Numbered from the stretch's first letter, positions 1 through 23,333 are shown. The stretch is DNA of 64,000 bases from Sipunculus nudus (GCA_026874595.1 CM049306.1:104485142-104549141); one strand, 5' to 3'. Translations and numbers: made by a program. Notes: a model not told the origin generated them from the sequence alone.

Positions 1-2230
1 ATAACATAACAAACACTAATATATAACATAACAAACACTAATATATAACATAACAAACTTTAAAACATTACATAACAAACACTAATATATAACATAACAA
101 ACACTAATATATAACATAACAAACACTAATATATAACATAACAAACACTAATATATAACATAACAAACACTAATATATAACATAACAAACACTAATATAT
201 AACATAACAAACACTAATATATAACATAACAAACTTTAAAACATTACATAACAAACACTAATATATAACATAACAAACACTAATATATAACATAACAAAC
301 ACTAATATATAACATAACAAACACTAATATATAACATAACAAACACTAATATATAACATAACAAACTTTAAAACATTACATAACAAACACTAATATATAA
401 CATAACAAACACTAATATATAACATAACAAACACTAATATATAACATAACAAACACTAATATATAACATAACAAACACTAATATATAACATAACAAACAC
501 TAATATATAACATAACAAACACTAATATATAACATAACAAACACTAATATATAACATAACAAACTTTAAAACATTATAAAACACACACAAATATATAACA
601 TAACAAACACTAATATATAACATAACAAACACTAAAACATTATAAAACACACACAAATATATAACATAACAAACACTAAAACATTATAAAACACACACAA
701 ATATATAACATAACAAACACTAATATATAACATAACAAACACTAAAACATTATAAAACACACACAAATATATAACATAACAAACACTAATATATAACATA
801 ACAAACACTAATATATAACATAACAAACACTAATATATAACATAACAAACACTAATATATAACATAACAAACTTTAAAACATTATAAAACACACACAAAT
901 ATATAACATAACAAACACTTATATATAACATAACAAACACTAAAACATTATAAAACACACACAAATATATAACATAACAAACACTAAAACATTATAAAAC
1001 ACACACAAATATATAACATAACAAACACTAATATATAACATAACAAACACTAAAACATTATAAAACACACACAAATATATAACATAACAAACACTAATAT
1101 ATAACATAACAAACACTAAAACATTATAAAACACACACAAATATATAACATAACAAACACTAATATATAACATAACAAACACTAATATATAACATAACAC
1201 ACACAAATATATAACATAACAAACACAAATATATAACATAACAAACACAAATATATAACATAACAAACACAAATATATAACATAACAAACACAAATATAT
1301 AACATAACAAACACTAATATATAACATAACAAACACTAAAACATTATAAAACACACACAAATATATAACATAACAAACACTAATATATAACATAACAAAC
1401 ACTAAAACATTATAAAACACACACAAATATATAACATAACAAACACTAATATATAACATAACAAACACTAATATATAACATAACACACACAAATATATAA
1501 CATAACAAACACAAATATATAACATAACAAACACAAATATATAACATAACAAACACAAATATATAACATAACAAACACAAATATATAACATAACACACAC
1601 AAATATATAACATAACAAACACAAATATATAACATAACAAACACTAAAACATTATAAAACAAACACAAATATATAACGTAACAAACACTAAAATATTACA
1701 CAACAAACACAGATATATAACATAACAAACACAAATATATAACATAACAAAAACTAAAACATTACATAACTAACACTAATACATTACATAACAAACACTA
1801 AAACATTACATAACAAACACAAATATATAACATAACAAACACTAAAACATTATATAATAAACACAAATATATAATATAGCAAACACCAATATTTAACATA
1901 ACAAACATTAATGTATAACACATCACATATATATATATAACAAAAAAAAATTAAGATATAACACTGCAAACACTAATAAATAACAAAACAAATATCAATA
2001 TCTAAAATAACAAACACTGATATATAACATAAAAAACAATAACATGTATAACATAAAAACATAAATATATAGCTTAATCAACACTAATATAAAAATTAAA
2101 CAATTAAAATACAACATAACAAACACTAATACACATATAACATATAACAAACATTAATATATAACATTAAAAACATTTATATATAATATAACATACATTA
2201 ATAACATAACAAACACTAATATATATGATA
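1..2230. repeat. A/C-rich minisatellite, truncated by the left window edge
   Basis: Three interchangeable units of about 18-23 bases alternate: one with AACATAACAAACACTAATAT, one with AACTTTAAAACATT, and one with AAACACACACAAATAT. They form loose higher-order blocks. The + strand contains no G from 1 to 1677; the first G is at 1678. Unit order becomes irregular and substitutions rise from about 1680 to 2230, which looks like a decaying array edge. The array lies in the ALLC intron after coding exon 3. Long minus-strand reading frames across it are low-complexity by-products. Confidence 0.95.
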
Positions 2231-2714
2231 TATATGATACATATGATATATGCCACCTTAAAGCCGTCTCTCAAATTTACCTGATGTTAGGCTAATTATC
2301 ATTTGTGTGCAGTAGATCTAGTTTAAATGTTCACAGTACCAGTACACCATTCAACTGGCACAGAAACAAATTATCAAGAAAATTATGGTCATGTTGCTAT
2401 GTTGTTTTTCCTCCAATTACATGATCTGGGGTTTTTTCTATCATTTTTTTGGCAAATATTGAAAATTTGAATAAACATCCATTTAATTTTGTCATAACAA
2501 TTTGCAGGAGCAATTCAGTAACTCTAAAACAAAAATATGAAATAAAAATATTTCCAATGACTTGAATTTTTCCATATCACCACTTAAAACTCTGATTTAC
2601 ACACTATATGTTTTAACAGATGCAAAAAGTTTCATGTATGAATGCCTCAGAAAATCTTGTATACAATCATTGCAGCAAACAAAGTCACATAAAGGTTTGG
2701 ATAATAAGATAAAA
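2231..2714. other. ALLC intron, no recognised feature
   Basis: AT-rich unique-looking intron DNA between the minisatellite and the SINE. I see no exon-like frame with splice sites here. Confidence 0.5.
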
Positions 2715-2945
2715 TCTATAAACTTTATTTATTTTACGTGGATTGCACAAATAGTTATTATAACTAGGCGACATACTCTCAATGGCACAGGTAGTGTCAT
2801 TTGGTAATGTTTAGAGATGGCAGAAACTGGAGAAACCACTGACTGAGGAAGGGCTACTATAACCCATTCTCATAGCCATGCCAGGAACTGAACCGGGGCC
2901 ACCGGCAAAGAGAGGTGAGTGTTATGCCAAGCCCTAGGTTTTTAA
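2715..2945 (-). mobile_element. tRNA-derived SINE, minus orientation
   Basis: Read on the minus strand, the segment begins with a tRNA-like head. It has an A-box-like GGCATAACACTCACCTC stretch and a B-box-like GGTTCAGTTCC about 35 bases later. A central segment containing GTGGTTTCTCCAG follows, resembling the conserved core of many animal SINEs. The 3' end has an AAATAAATAAAG tail near 2716. The order of head, core and A-rich tail is the evidence; family assignment was not possible. Confidence 0.7.
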
Positions 2946-2964
2946 TCGTTATCAGCATTTATCA

Positions 2965-13043
<10,079 letters not shown>

Positions 13044-15370
13044 GTTTACTTCACAACACAATATACAGCCCCTTCAATGTGGAAAACATTCCTGGATGAC
13101 TGATGTAATATACAGGTATATACCAATAAACCTCACTAGGTCAGAGTCAAAAGATAGTTATAGATAGATATATATGTATATAACAATGAATGAAACATCA
13201 CTCTGCAAAAATACTAATACAAGGAGCAAATCTGGTATTACACTGGAGTACTTCCATATTTAATCTAATTACTTGGACCATCTTTGACACATAATGTGAT
13301 ATGACAATAAAAATTTATGGTGATATTTTCCAGTTTTGACCGATGTGAATCAAACAAAGTTACAACAGGAGCCCCTGAGAGAGAAGCTGGCAGAGGATGA
13401 ATACTGCAATGCATAATGCCTGTAACCAGTAATTAGCCGCAATGTCCAACCTTTCTGCTTATTTAGGGTATTTGACAGCCTTTTATTATCATTCATTAAT
13501 AAAACTTTATAAATTGACTTGCATGGCATTAGGTAGTAAATGTAAAACCCCTTCACTATACCCCTCCCTGTTTGTAAATTAATGCATCAGGTATAGTCAG
13601 GTTTCCAAGCTGATTCTACAAGATATAACTTAGCAAAGATGACATTCATTATTCAGGCAATACTCGACAGGCCAAACAGCAACAAATCATGGGAGAAAGG
13701 GCTCATCTGTAAACATTTATCAATCACAACACTGGAACAGTAAAAATTATTACACAGGAAGTTCTGTTAAATTTGATCATTTATTTTGACTGCTGAACTT
13801 GTGGAAAATTTTTGTTTTGGAACAGAAAGACTAAAGTCATAGATCTCCTGTCATTTTAGGAAGTCTGAAAGTTTGACTTACATGAGCAATATCCATATAT
13901 TTATACAGTAACATTCTCCATACAGCTCAATACTGATCTCTTGTACAGTATGGCTATCTGGAGGTCTGCAGGTAGGGTTTGATAAAAAAAGTGATTTCGA
14001 GCTGTTGAGGTCAGTTAATTAACCTGTGTAAATAACCTTACCTTGAGTCTGGCCCAAAAGGTTCTAGCTATGGTGTCCCAGACAGAGATAATACATTTTA
14101 TCTGATCAGATGACAGGATTATCATACAAACAAAAGACCCCTTTATTGGACTGATAAGCATGTATCACTGTTACTGAGACTCCAGCTCAAGTCAATGTCA
14201 GAGCACACTGATATTGATATACTTGACACTCAGACCAAGATAGCATACAGGAGCTATGTATAGTGTATCTCAAGCTGTTTTAACAACACATCTTTCTGCG
14301 ATACTTCATGTTACATTCAACACAAATGTTACAAAATGTTACTTAAAGGTGCCTACTCTGATATCCCACATCAATTAGTTAAAGATAATCCCTTGACCCC
14401 CCTTTTTTATATAAAAGAATAGGCCAAAATGCCAATCCAATTGCATGCAGGCTGCTTGCTTTGCTAATATATCCACGTGTTAATAACAAGTGGGGGCCTA
14501 CCAAAATAATATAGACATATTCAACAATGACATTTGGTGGCAAGACTTGCAAACAAGAGTATTGCAAAGGGTATTTTGCAAATACAATAATTACCGATAA
14601 TAACTTTTTTAACCTTATTTTCATCCTTTTAATATTATTATTACACTCGGAAGAACCACAGCATACCTGAGCACAAAGTCAAACTTCAGAATTGGATTCA
14701 AGAAATACAGAAAAACTCAGTTTGATGAAATATGAAACAAGTAAATGAAGAAACTGATATAATATGGAACAAGAAAAACTCAGAATTTGATAAATTATGG
14801 AACAATATATTATGTATTCTCCAGGCCCTGTCTCATCACAGCAGTGATGTCATATTCTTACAGATTGGGATCTGCATATCAATTTATGTGCCAAAAATGT
14901 TTACGATTGTGACATCATTCTGTAGATCTTTCCTGGTGAATGGCGGTAGTATATTATACAAGTTAGGCAAAATTGTATGTACATTAGCTGCTCCTTTCTG
15001 CAGTAAAACAAGACCAAATACTTACATTTTGTTTCCACTTAGCTAATTTAAATTTCACTCAAGAAGATAATTTCTTTAAACAAACAAACATGTAACAGTA
15101 ATTGTAATAGAATGGTTTATAAATTAACATAAACTGTGTCAGACTTTGAACCTGTACAACACTGAAACATTTGCTCATCTAATTAACTATGCAAATGATA
15201 GATTTAGCATCTGTGTTAGTACCAGAAATTGAGGGTGTTTACTGCCTATGGTTTTTAAAATGCTGTTTAATCACTTGTGTGTTCCTGACTGTGTTTAATC
15301 TCACCAGAACACAGTGAATATTGCTCACTTTCCTGTTCATATCTGACCTCCAGACCAATTTATATGTATA
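13044..15370. other. Upstream of ALLC exon 1, no recognised feature
   Basis: AT-rich sequence. It could be an intron if the candidate exon at 22963-23037 belongs to ALLC, otherwise intergenic. No conserved coding segment or RNA gene seen. Confidence 0.4.
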
Positions 15371-15700
15371 TATGTAATGGGTGAAAATAGAAACCAGGCC
15401 CAAATGTAGGTTCAAACCCAGAACCTGTGACATACAAATTAAACATTCAACCACTTCGCTAATAAGGCAAGCTTCACTAGCAAGGCCAGTTGGAACACTT
15501 TTGCATGTCTGGTTACATTCACCCCCTCTCTGAGAACATTCTGTCCCCAGAATGTGGGACCTATCCTGCGGGTCACACACGTGAACTGGGTGGGGCATTA
15601 CATGCCATGACACCAACTCACAGGAACCCAGCGCTGCCACCATTGTAATGGGTGAAAATAGAAACCAGGCCCGAATGTGGGTTCGAACCTTTTTGTGTTG
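15370..15700 (-). repeat. Short direct repeat pair with a tRNA B-box-like motif
   Basis: GGGTGAAAATAGAAACCAGG followed by a GGTTCAAACCC-type motif occurs at 15379 and again at 15650 (there GGTTCGAACC). This resembles an RNA polymerase III B box. I see no tRNA cloverleaf or poly-A tail, so a SINE fragment is possible but unproven. Confidence 0.35.
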
Positions 15701-16239
15701 GTCCAGCTCATGATCCAGGTCAAGGAAGGACTTCCAGGAATATTCCCAAATGTAAATTTACATATGCACAAATGAACATGGGAATATGAGCTGAGTAAAT
15801 CACTGTAACAGTAGACCATTGCTTGGGGAACTTCTGCACCAATAAACCTTGGAATAAGAGCTAAATAAGTGAATGAAAGCACAGTTTTCAGACAACACTT
15901 CTTTAAGGACCATACACATACAGTTGGGTCCTGCCTTACCAAGAATGCATATTTCTAGTTTATATTTTGAAATCTTAATGGACAGTATTTTTTTTATAAT
16001 ATTTCAACAATAAAATGAATAATTATACTACTATATTTGATTTTATAATGTAACACATATAAAATACAAGGGTATTGACATTTTATTAAAATATAATTAC
16101 TGATATGGTATAGTAATTACTTCAACATAATGTATGCTAAGCCTGAAAAAGTCTGGTACTTTGTATTTTATACATTATAAGATCAAATAAATGGATGTTA
16201 TAAAAATATTGTTCAATAAGACTTCAAAATATAAACTAG
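15701..16239. other. Unassigned AT-rich sequence
   Basis: Nothing recognised. Confidence 0.4.
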
Positions 16240-18494
16240 ATGACCATAGGTTGAGCGCTTGCTGGAAATTGAAATATAATATACAGACAAAGAGACAGAA
16301 AGACAGTGGAACAAGTGAAAACAGTAATTTGAATGTTCTTGGAGAGCAGAAACAATAGCACTTTTATGTACTTATGTTGATAATTAAAAGTCGTGGGAGA
16401 ACAGACAGACAGAAGTTATATCCTGGCTTTATTTTAACTGTATGCCTTTCAGAAGCATTGCTTAAACAATGTGGACTCCAGAATGACATGTCAGACCAAA
16501 GAACAAGCAGGCAAGAGAAGTTGACAACCACAGATGAAAAGACAGACATACTGACAGACTGACACAACCTCAATGACAGGTGACTAGACCTTATGATGGG
16601 GAATGTGTAGACAAATAAAAAGAGCCATAGTTTGTGTAGATAGGACAATATTTGAAGAAGTTATGAGCAAAATAATATTTTGAGGATTTTCAATGACCTT
16701 GACCTCTGACCTATCTCAATTAAAAATGAAAGGCTTATAGGAGTTTTATTTGTCTGTCAACTGAATAATTTTTAGAGGTACTCCTCCAGAATTGTGGCCT
16801 ATATAGCAAAACAAGTGAAATCTCATAATATCTCATTTGAAGAGAAACTGTACAAAATTTTGCGAGATTTTGTAAAAAGTCAAGTTAAACTGACCATGTG
16901 CTGCATGAAGCAAAAAACTTGACCTTAAACTTTAAAACTGACAAAGTTAAAAAAAATGAGCCCTCACTTTGGAATATCATGAATTTTCCCTTAAAAATCC
17001 ATAACCATGGTAATAGCAGATTGGTACAGCAGGGAGAAGGTCATGGAATTTCTACTAAAACTAGATTAATACTGACAGGTTAGGAAGGGAACCGATAAAA
17101 GGCCCATAGACTTCTAGTGTGGACAGAGTGATGCTCGGAAAAATATAATTAAAATACTTGATTACATGCAGAGACAGAGGAAACTGAAACAATACAGTAC
17201 TTAAACAGTGAAGCAAGATGGAAGGACTGGAAAGAAAAGATTGGCTTATAAGGCATTCACAACTTTTTAGAAATATGAGTCCCGAGACCTTGACCTCAGA
17301 CCCAAAAATCAATAGGGTTCTTGTTTTTTATTTGGTTGGCCATATATATATTAAGTTTGAAATCCATATGTGAATCAAAATTGGAGTTATGAAAGGTTTT
17401 GGAAATCAATCATGCGTGGACAGATGACTTGATCCTGTGACCTTGACCTTTGACCTTGTGACCTCAATAGGGAAAGGGATTTTGGCTACTGGCAGGTAAA
17501 CTGTATGTGTAAGATGGAACCTCTGGAATGAAAGGTTTTGCTTAGGATGCATCCACAATCTTTTTAAAGATGTGGGGACTGTGACCTTGACCTTTGACCT
17601 AATGACACCAAATTAAAAATGATGTTTGTTTTAGTGTTGGGCCATATAATAGTCAAGTTTGAAATCCATATGTGAACCCAACTGGAGTCTAGAAATGAAT
17701 TTGTTGACAGATGACTCCTGTGGCCTTGACCTTTGAACTTGTAACCCAAAGATTGATAGAGATGTTTCACTGTTGGCAGGTGTCCTATATGTGTAAGATG
17801 GAAAGACTGGCATGGAAAGTTTGGCTCAAAATGCATCCACATAGATTTAAAAAAATGAGAGTCCTGAGACCATGACCTTTGACCTCAAGACCCAAAACTC
17901 AATAGGGTTCTTGCTTCAGTGGTATTATATATAAAGTTTGAAATCCATATGTGAATTGAAACTGGAGTTATCATCCGGAAACAAATTTGTGGCATAAAGA
18001 TGGACAGCTAGACAGACAGACAGACAGGGTGATTACTATAGGGCACCCGCCCTAATGAGCTACATTTTATGCAGCTACTATGAATTTCAGAAAGATATGA
18101 AGAAAAAACAATTTTGTGGTTTTTTATGACCTTGATCTTTGACCTTTTCACTCAAAAAGACATTAGACTTCTAGAACTTTAGGTGTTCTATCAACAGTAT
18201 AACATTCAGAAAGATTGCTAAAAAATCTGGGCTGTGGAATGCCACATGTCAGACGATAGAACAAGCAGAGGGCAAATTTTACGACAGCTGACACACAGAC
18301 AAACATACTGACACATCTGAGGTGACAACTGGAAAATTCATCTCATGGAGAGAGCATAGGGTAACAAAATGAGCTATAGTTTATGTAGATGGGCCTCTTT
18401 TGATTATGTGATGACAAAAATAAAACTTTGATTTTTTATGACCTTGACCTTTGACATATTTACTCTATAATACATCAGACTTTTAAAATTTTAG
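16240..18494 (+). repeat. TGACCT-rich tandem repeat block, left part
   Basis: Degenerate units of about 300 bases. Two related types are visible: one with GTTTGAAATCCATATGTGAA and TGTGTAAGATGGAA (17340-18000), and one with ACATTCAGAAAGATTGCTA and GAGCTATAGTTTATGTAGAT (18050-18494). Almost every unit has TGACCTTGACCTTTGACC near its centre (16697, 17448, 17580, 17723, 17870, 18126, 18440). The array resumes at 21492 after an inserted element. Confidence 0.7.
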
Positions 18495-21491
18495 GTGTTC
18501 TATAAAAACAAGTGACCCATGGGTCATGACGCTCAGCTGACTTAGAAGAGATTCGCAAAAGGAAATTTTATCATCAGAATGGTAGTATATACCCATTCAA
18601 CTGAAGCATCAAACAAATTAACCAACAGGCCAAGATTTAGTCTGTATTTATATATCTCAAAAATAGAGAAAAATGTGTAAACTTTTAAAACTAGAATACG
18701 GGTAACCGACAAGTGACTACATGTATCTGCCAAAATCGGATAGTGAGGCATGGATTGAGTGGCAAGGGGAAATAGAGTGAGGTATGTTGCATATTAGCAT
18801 GGATGTCTGCAGCCTAAATGTGTATGTAAGTTGTGCCACCTACCACAAATCCAGAAAGCTGTCCAAGTTGTATACACCTGCAAAATTTTAGGCAGAAAAG
18901 TCAAACCACTACATGTATATGAGCGATTTTTGCCCATGGCAGACAAACAGACAAACACTGTGCAAAAATCTTTGCAGGTAACCCCTCCAGTTTTGTGTAT
19001 GATAAAGACCTATGTGAGATCTAAACACATGCACAATTTTGGCCCAATCGGTCAAATGGTTCCTGAGATATGAGCTTGGATGTGTCCAGCGTTAACTAGA
19101 ATGTAGGTGGCGCCACCTGTCATAAAATCAAGAAAGCTGTCCACGATGTATAAACCTGCAAAATTTTAGGCAGTTATGTCGAACCACTACAGAGAAATGA
19201 GTAATTTTAGGCCACGGCAGACTAACAGACAGACGCTGTGCAAACATTGTTACAGGTGGCGCCACCATTTTTTGTGTATGTTACAGAGCTATCAAAGGGC
19301 TACATTTGTATAAATTTTATTTCCTGATCGGTCAAACGGTTCCTCTCTCTGTTTCCAGAGAGGAGCTCTCTGGAAACGAACGCCGCCGCGATGGAGCAAC
19401 TCGGTCAAAAACATAGTATCCGCAAAACTTAGTTTTGGCGGATACAAAAATACAGGTGGCTCCACCAGTCTGCAGAAACTAATAAAAACACTAAATGGTC
19501 AATATCCATGCAAAAAATGGTGATCTCTGCATTAGTTGTTCAGATACTTCAGTTTTTGTACCAAATTGTCCATTATTCTGAGGGATAGTCCTATAGTTTG
19601 AAGGATATGGGTAACAGAGACCTAATTTCAAGTTTCCACAGGCACCTTTCATGGGCCTCCTTGCATGACAAGAATGAAGATTCTAGGTCCAGTTGTTGCG
19701 ATTTGTACCCTGTTGACAGATAACCACATCTTTAAAGGTCTCAAAAAAAAAGAAAAAAATTCGTAAAAATTTGAAAAATAAATAGAGGTGGCACACCCAG
19801 TCTGCAGAAACTGATGGCACAGCTCATGATCAATATGTATGCCAAAAATCATGACCATCAGTGTTGTTGTTATTGAAATACTGCAGTTTTTGTATCAAAT
19901 TTTCCATTATTCTGGGGGGGGGGGGGGTATTTTGGACCCATACAGCTTAAAGAATATGGGTAACAGAGACCTAATTTCAAGTTTCCATGGAGACTTTTCA
20001 TGGGTCTCCCTGTGTGTCAAGAATGAAGATTCTTGGTCCAGTTTTTATGATTTGTGCCCTGTTAACTGATGTTCATATCTTTAAAGGTCTCAAAAATACA
20101 GAAAAATTTCGTAAAAAAAACGGAACAAATACAGGTGGTGCCACCAGTCTGCAGAAACTTATGAAACACTCCATGATCAATATCCATGCAAACAATTATG
20201 GTTATCTCTGCATTAGTTGTTCAGATACTTTAGCTTTTGTATCAAATTTTCCATTATTCTGAGCTGTACTTTGGAGTGCCATAGCTCAAAGGATATGGGT
20301 AACAGAGACCAAATTTCAGGTTTCCATGGAGACTTATCATGGGTCTCCCTGTGTGTCAAGAACGAAGATTCTAGGTCCAGTCGTTACGATTTGTACCCTG
20401 TTGACAGATAACTACATCCTTAAAGGTCTCAAAAATGGAGAAAACAATTGGTGAACATTGAAAAATACAGGTGGCGCCACCAGTCTGCACAAACTGATGA
20501 AACATCTCATGATCAATATGTATGTCGAAAATCATGACCATCAGTGATGTAGTTAATGAGATATTGAAGTTTTTGTATGAAATTTTTGACTATTCTGGGG
20601 GGTAATTTTGGGCCCCATAGCTCAAAGGATATGGGTAACAGAGACCTAATTTCTGGTTTCCATGGAGACTTTTCATAGGTCTCTCAGTGTGTCGAAAATG
20701 AAGATTCTAGGTCCAGTCGTTACGATTTGTGCCACGCTAACAGATGACAGCATCCTCAAAGGTCTCAAAAATAGAGGAAAAAATCGTAAAAAATCAAACA
20801 GTACAGGTGGCGCCACCAGTCTGCAGGAACTGATCAAACATCTCATGATCAATATGTATGCCAAAAATGAAGACCATCAGTGATGTAGTTATTGAGATAT
20901 TGAAGTTTTTGTATGAAATTTTTTACTATTCTGGGGGGTACTTTGGGGCCCCATAGCTCAAAGGATATGGGTAACAGAGACCTAATTTCTGGTTTCCAAG
21001 GAGATTTTTCATGGACCTCTCAGTGTGTCAAGAATTAAGATTCTAAGTCCAGTCTTTATGATTTGTGCCTTGTTAACAGATGTTCACATTTTTAAAGGTC
21101 AAAAATAGAGAAAAAAATTCGTAAAAAATAAAAAAATACAGGTGGCGCCACCAGTCTGCAGGAAGTGATGTAACATCTCATGATCAATATGTATGCCAAA
21201 AATCATGACCATCAGTCAAGAAGTTAATGAGATATTGAAGTTTTTGTATGAAATATTTGACTTTTCTGGGGGGTACTTTGGGGCCACATAGCTCGAAGGA
21301 TATGGGTAACAGAGACCTAATTTCTGGTTTCCAAGGAGATTTTTTATGGACCTCTCAGAATCCCAAGTTACAAGGTTCTAGGTCCAGCGTTTACGATTTG
21401 TGCCTGGTTAACGGACGGACAGACGGACAGACGGACGACGGACAAAGAGTGATCGCTATAGCTCAGATGACTTTCAGTCAGCTGAGCTAAA
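18495..21491 (+). mobile_element. Full-length Helentron-like element interrupting the TGACCT repeat
   Basis: The left end has ACAAGTGACCCATGGGTCAT then GACGCTCAGCTGAC; the right end has (GGAC/AGAC)n and the hairpin TAGCTCAGATGACTTTCAG then TCAGCTGAGCTAA (21461-21491). Between them are about six 335-base satellite units with GGTGGCGCCACC. The flanks give the boundaries: the host repeat reads GGTGTTCTAT before the element and ACATTCAGAAGAATTGCTA after it, contiguous in intact units near 18180 and 21830. A second element (18688-19445) is nested inside. Hairpin end, palindromic other end, no obvious target duplication and an internal microsatellite fit Helentron-associated elements (HINEs); this class assignment is inference. 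Confidence 0.72.
18688..19445 (-). mobile_element. Nested element of the family at 33771-35517, short copy
   Basis: Reverse-complement relative of the 33771-35517 element. It starts with AACTAGAATACGGGTAACCG and ends in the imperfect hairpin GTATCCGCAAAACTTAG then TTTTGGCGGATAC (19416-19445). It carries two GGTGGCGCCACC palindromes (about 19107 and 19254). Satellite sequence of the host element resumes directly after it. Confidence 0.65.
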
Positions 21492-22310
21492 AAACATTCA
21501 GAAGAATTGCTAAAAAAATCTGGCCTGTGGAATTTCACATGCAGACGAAAGCCTCCAGGACAAGCAGGGGGTTAATTTGATGACAGCTGACAAACAAACA
21601 GACATACTGACACACTGACACATCTGTGATGACAACTAACTAATTAATCTCGTGGAGAGAGCATAGGGGAACAAAATGAGCTATAGTTTATGTACCGGTG
21701 CATTTAAGTCTTTTTTTATGAAGTTATGATGAAAATAACTGTTATTTTGATGTTTTTCAATACTCTTGACCTCGACCTTTGACCTGTTAATCGAAAAGAC
21801 ATCAGACTTCTAGAACTTCAGGTGTTTTATCAACAGTAAAACATTCAGAAAGATTGCTAAAAAAATCTGGTCTGTGGAATGCAACATGTCAGACAAAGGA
21901 ACCTGGGTGCAAATTTGACGACAGCTGACAAACAGACGGACATACTGACACATCTGTGATGACAACTGACTAATTCATCTTCGGGGAAATCACAGAGGAA
22001 CAAAATGAGCTATAGTGTTTGTAGATAGACCTCTTTTGGCCGAAAAATAAAATTTTGACATTTTTTTATGACCTGTATTTGACCTATATTGATCAAATAC
22101 AATCGGCTTCCAGGACGTTTGGGTTTTCAGTCAACTCTGTAAGTTTCAGATTGATTGCTACAAACCTGTCACAAGCCAGTAGAGTGGGGAAACAAACACA
22201 CAGACAAACACACATATATGCAACTGACCTTAACATGCTTGCAGAAATCGAACAGAAATCTTCGATTTCTGGCAAGCAATAAACAGATTTAAACAATTGC
22301 ATGCTCAAAG
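21492..22310 (+). repeat. TGACCT-rich tandem repeat block, right part
   Basis: Continuation of the array at 18050-18494: units with ACATTCAGAAAGATTGCTA, CATACTGACACATCTG, ACAAAATGAGCTATAG, and TGACCTCGACCTTTGACCT (21775) or a decayed version (22075). Confidence 0.65.
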
Positions 22311-22962
22311 GATTGAGATTTGCAATTACAACCTCCAGTCTGTAAAGGTAAATACAATTAAAAAAGTAGATAATAAATGTGTGTGTAATATGAGTTTATA
22401 AAAGTGCCTGTAGTATGTGTTTATAGCATTGCTGGCTGCCCCAAGATCCACACTTTCTTTAAAAAAAATTTGCATTATAGGTGTGTACGTAACATCAGTC
22501 TCCTATTGTGAAACTCAGCAGTAATGAGATGAAATGGGTGTGGCATTTTGACTTCAAGTCAGTAAGGCCAGAATTATGTAGAAAAAAAAATAAGAAAGAC
22601 ACAGTTTTGATGTCCTTATTTCCATTTAAAAAAAATAAAATGCTTTTTTAAAGTTCATGTCAGAATTATTTGAAGTGTAAAAAGTACAAAGAATGCTAAG
22701 ATTCCATTACTCCACTCTCTCCAATGTTACAATATGTCAGCTTCTTCATACAAAAAATGTTAATGATCATTACATTATAATTTACTTGGCGAGTACATTC
22801 GTAATCATGCCCCCCCCCCCCCCCCCCGCGACTGCAGACATTTTTTGGGGGGCTGCAGACTTAATAAGCCTTCTTGGTTCTTTCTCGATCAGCACATGTA
22901 AGATATTTTCATCGAGTTAGACATAAAAATACCTTGTACTTTCCTTGGTGATTCTGCTTTAC
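22311..22962. other. Unassigned; contains a C19 run
   Basis: A C homopolymer of about 19 bases lies near 22809. Nothing else recognised. Confidence 0.35.
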
Positions 22963-23037
22963 CTGTAGAGCCATTAACAGTCCTTCTTGCCTCGTCTGGA
23001 ATATGCCGATTAGTCCATGGAGGCGGACATGTTTCAT
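22963..23037 (-). CDS. Candidate first exon of an unidentified minus-strand transcript, possibly 5' exon of ALLC
   Basis: On the minus strand an ATG (23035-23037) opens 25 sense codons (MKHVRLHGLIGIFQ, then TRQEGLLMALQ) that end exactly at CTCTACAG|GTAAAG, a good donor, in phase 0. The surrounding 22970-23110 is less AT-rich than its neighbours. I do not recognise the peptide. Direct phase-0 joining to the ALLC exon 1 region with its visible upstream acceptors meets stop codons, so if this belongs to ALLC it would be a 5'-UTR exon. Twenty-five open codons can arise by chance. Confidence 0.3.
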
Positions 23038-23330
23038 TTCAAGTTTTGTTTACGGAGTGCTCCCTAGGTGGCAGCACCTCCTTTTAAGGCAAACTTGCTA
23101 ACACGCGCCATCCCCCATCAACCATACAGTTTCATCTATTAAATAAGCTAATACTTATAAACATGCAACTTCATCTTAGCAGTTAGAAGTCTATAGTTTG
23201 TAAGAACAAGAGTTTGTAGAGTTTGTACACTGGCGGCCAACTCTAAAACTAGCACTGATGGAAACTTCTTTGCATATACATGTGGGCCTACATATAGGCC
23301 TATATAGTTAGCCTATAATCGTTTGTTTTA
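23038..23330. other. Possible promoter-side sequence of the candidate exon
   Basis: No clear TATA box or initiator identified. Contains TATAGGCCTATAT palindromic sequence near 23300. Confidence 0.25.
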
Positions 23331-23333
23331 AGT

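Noticed and set aside
632-1668. Minus-strand frames of 64-154 codons rich in Leu, Val, Tyr, Cys and Ile that look like membrane proteins
   Set aside because: They are translations of the minisatellite; the same peptide repeats with the DNA unit.
1-2230. CRISPR array or telomeric repeat
   Set aside because: Units are tandem without unique spacers, the context is an animal intron, and the unit is not TTAGGG-like.
2870-2945. Genuine minus-strand tRNA gene
   Set aside because: A- and B-box-like motifs are present, but no cloverleaf; the adjoining core and A-rich tail fit a SINE.
15239-15942. Two overlapping minus-strand frames of 134 and 114 codons as a gene
   Set aside because: No recognisable motif or splice structure; they overlap a short direct repeat with a B-box-like motif.
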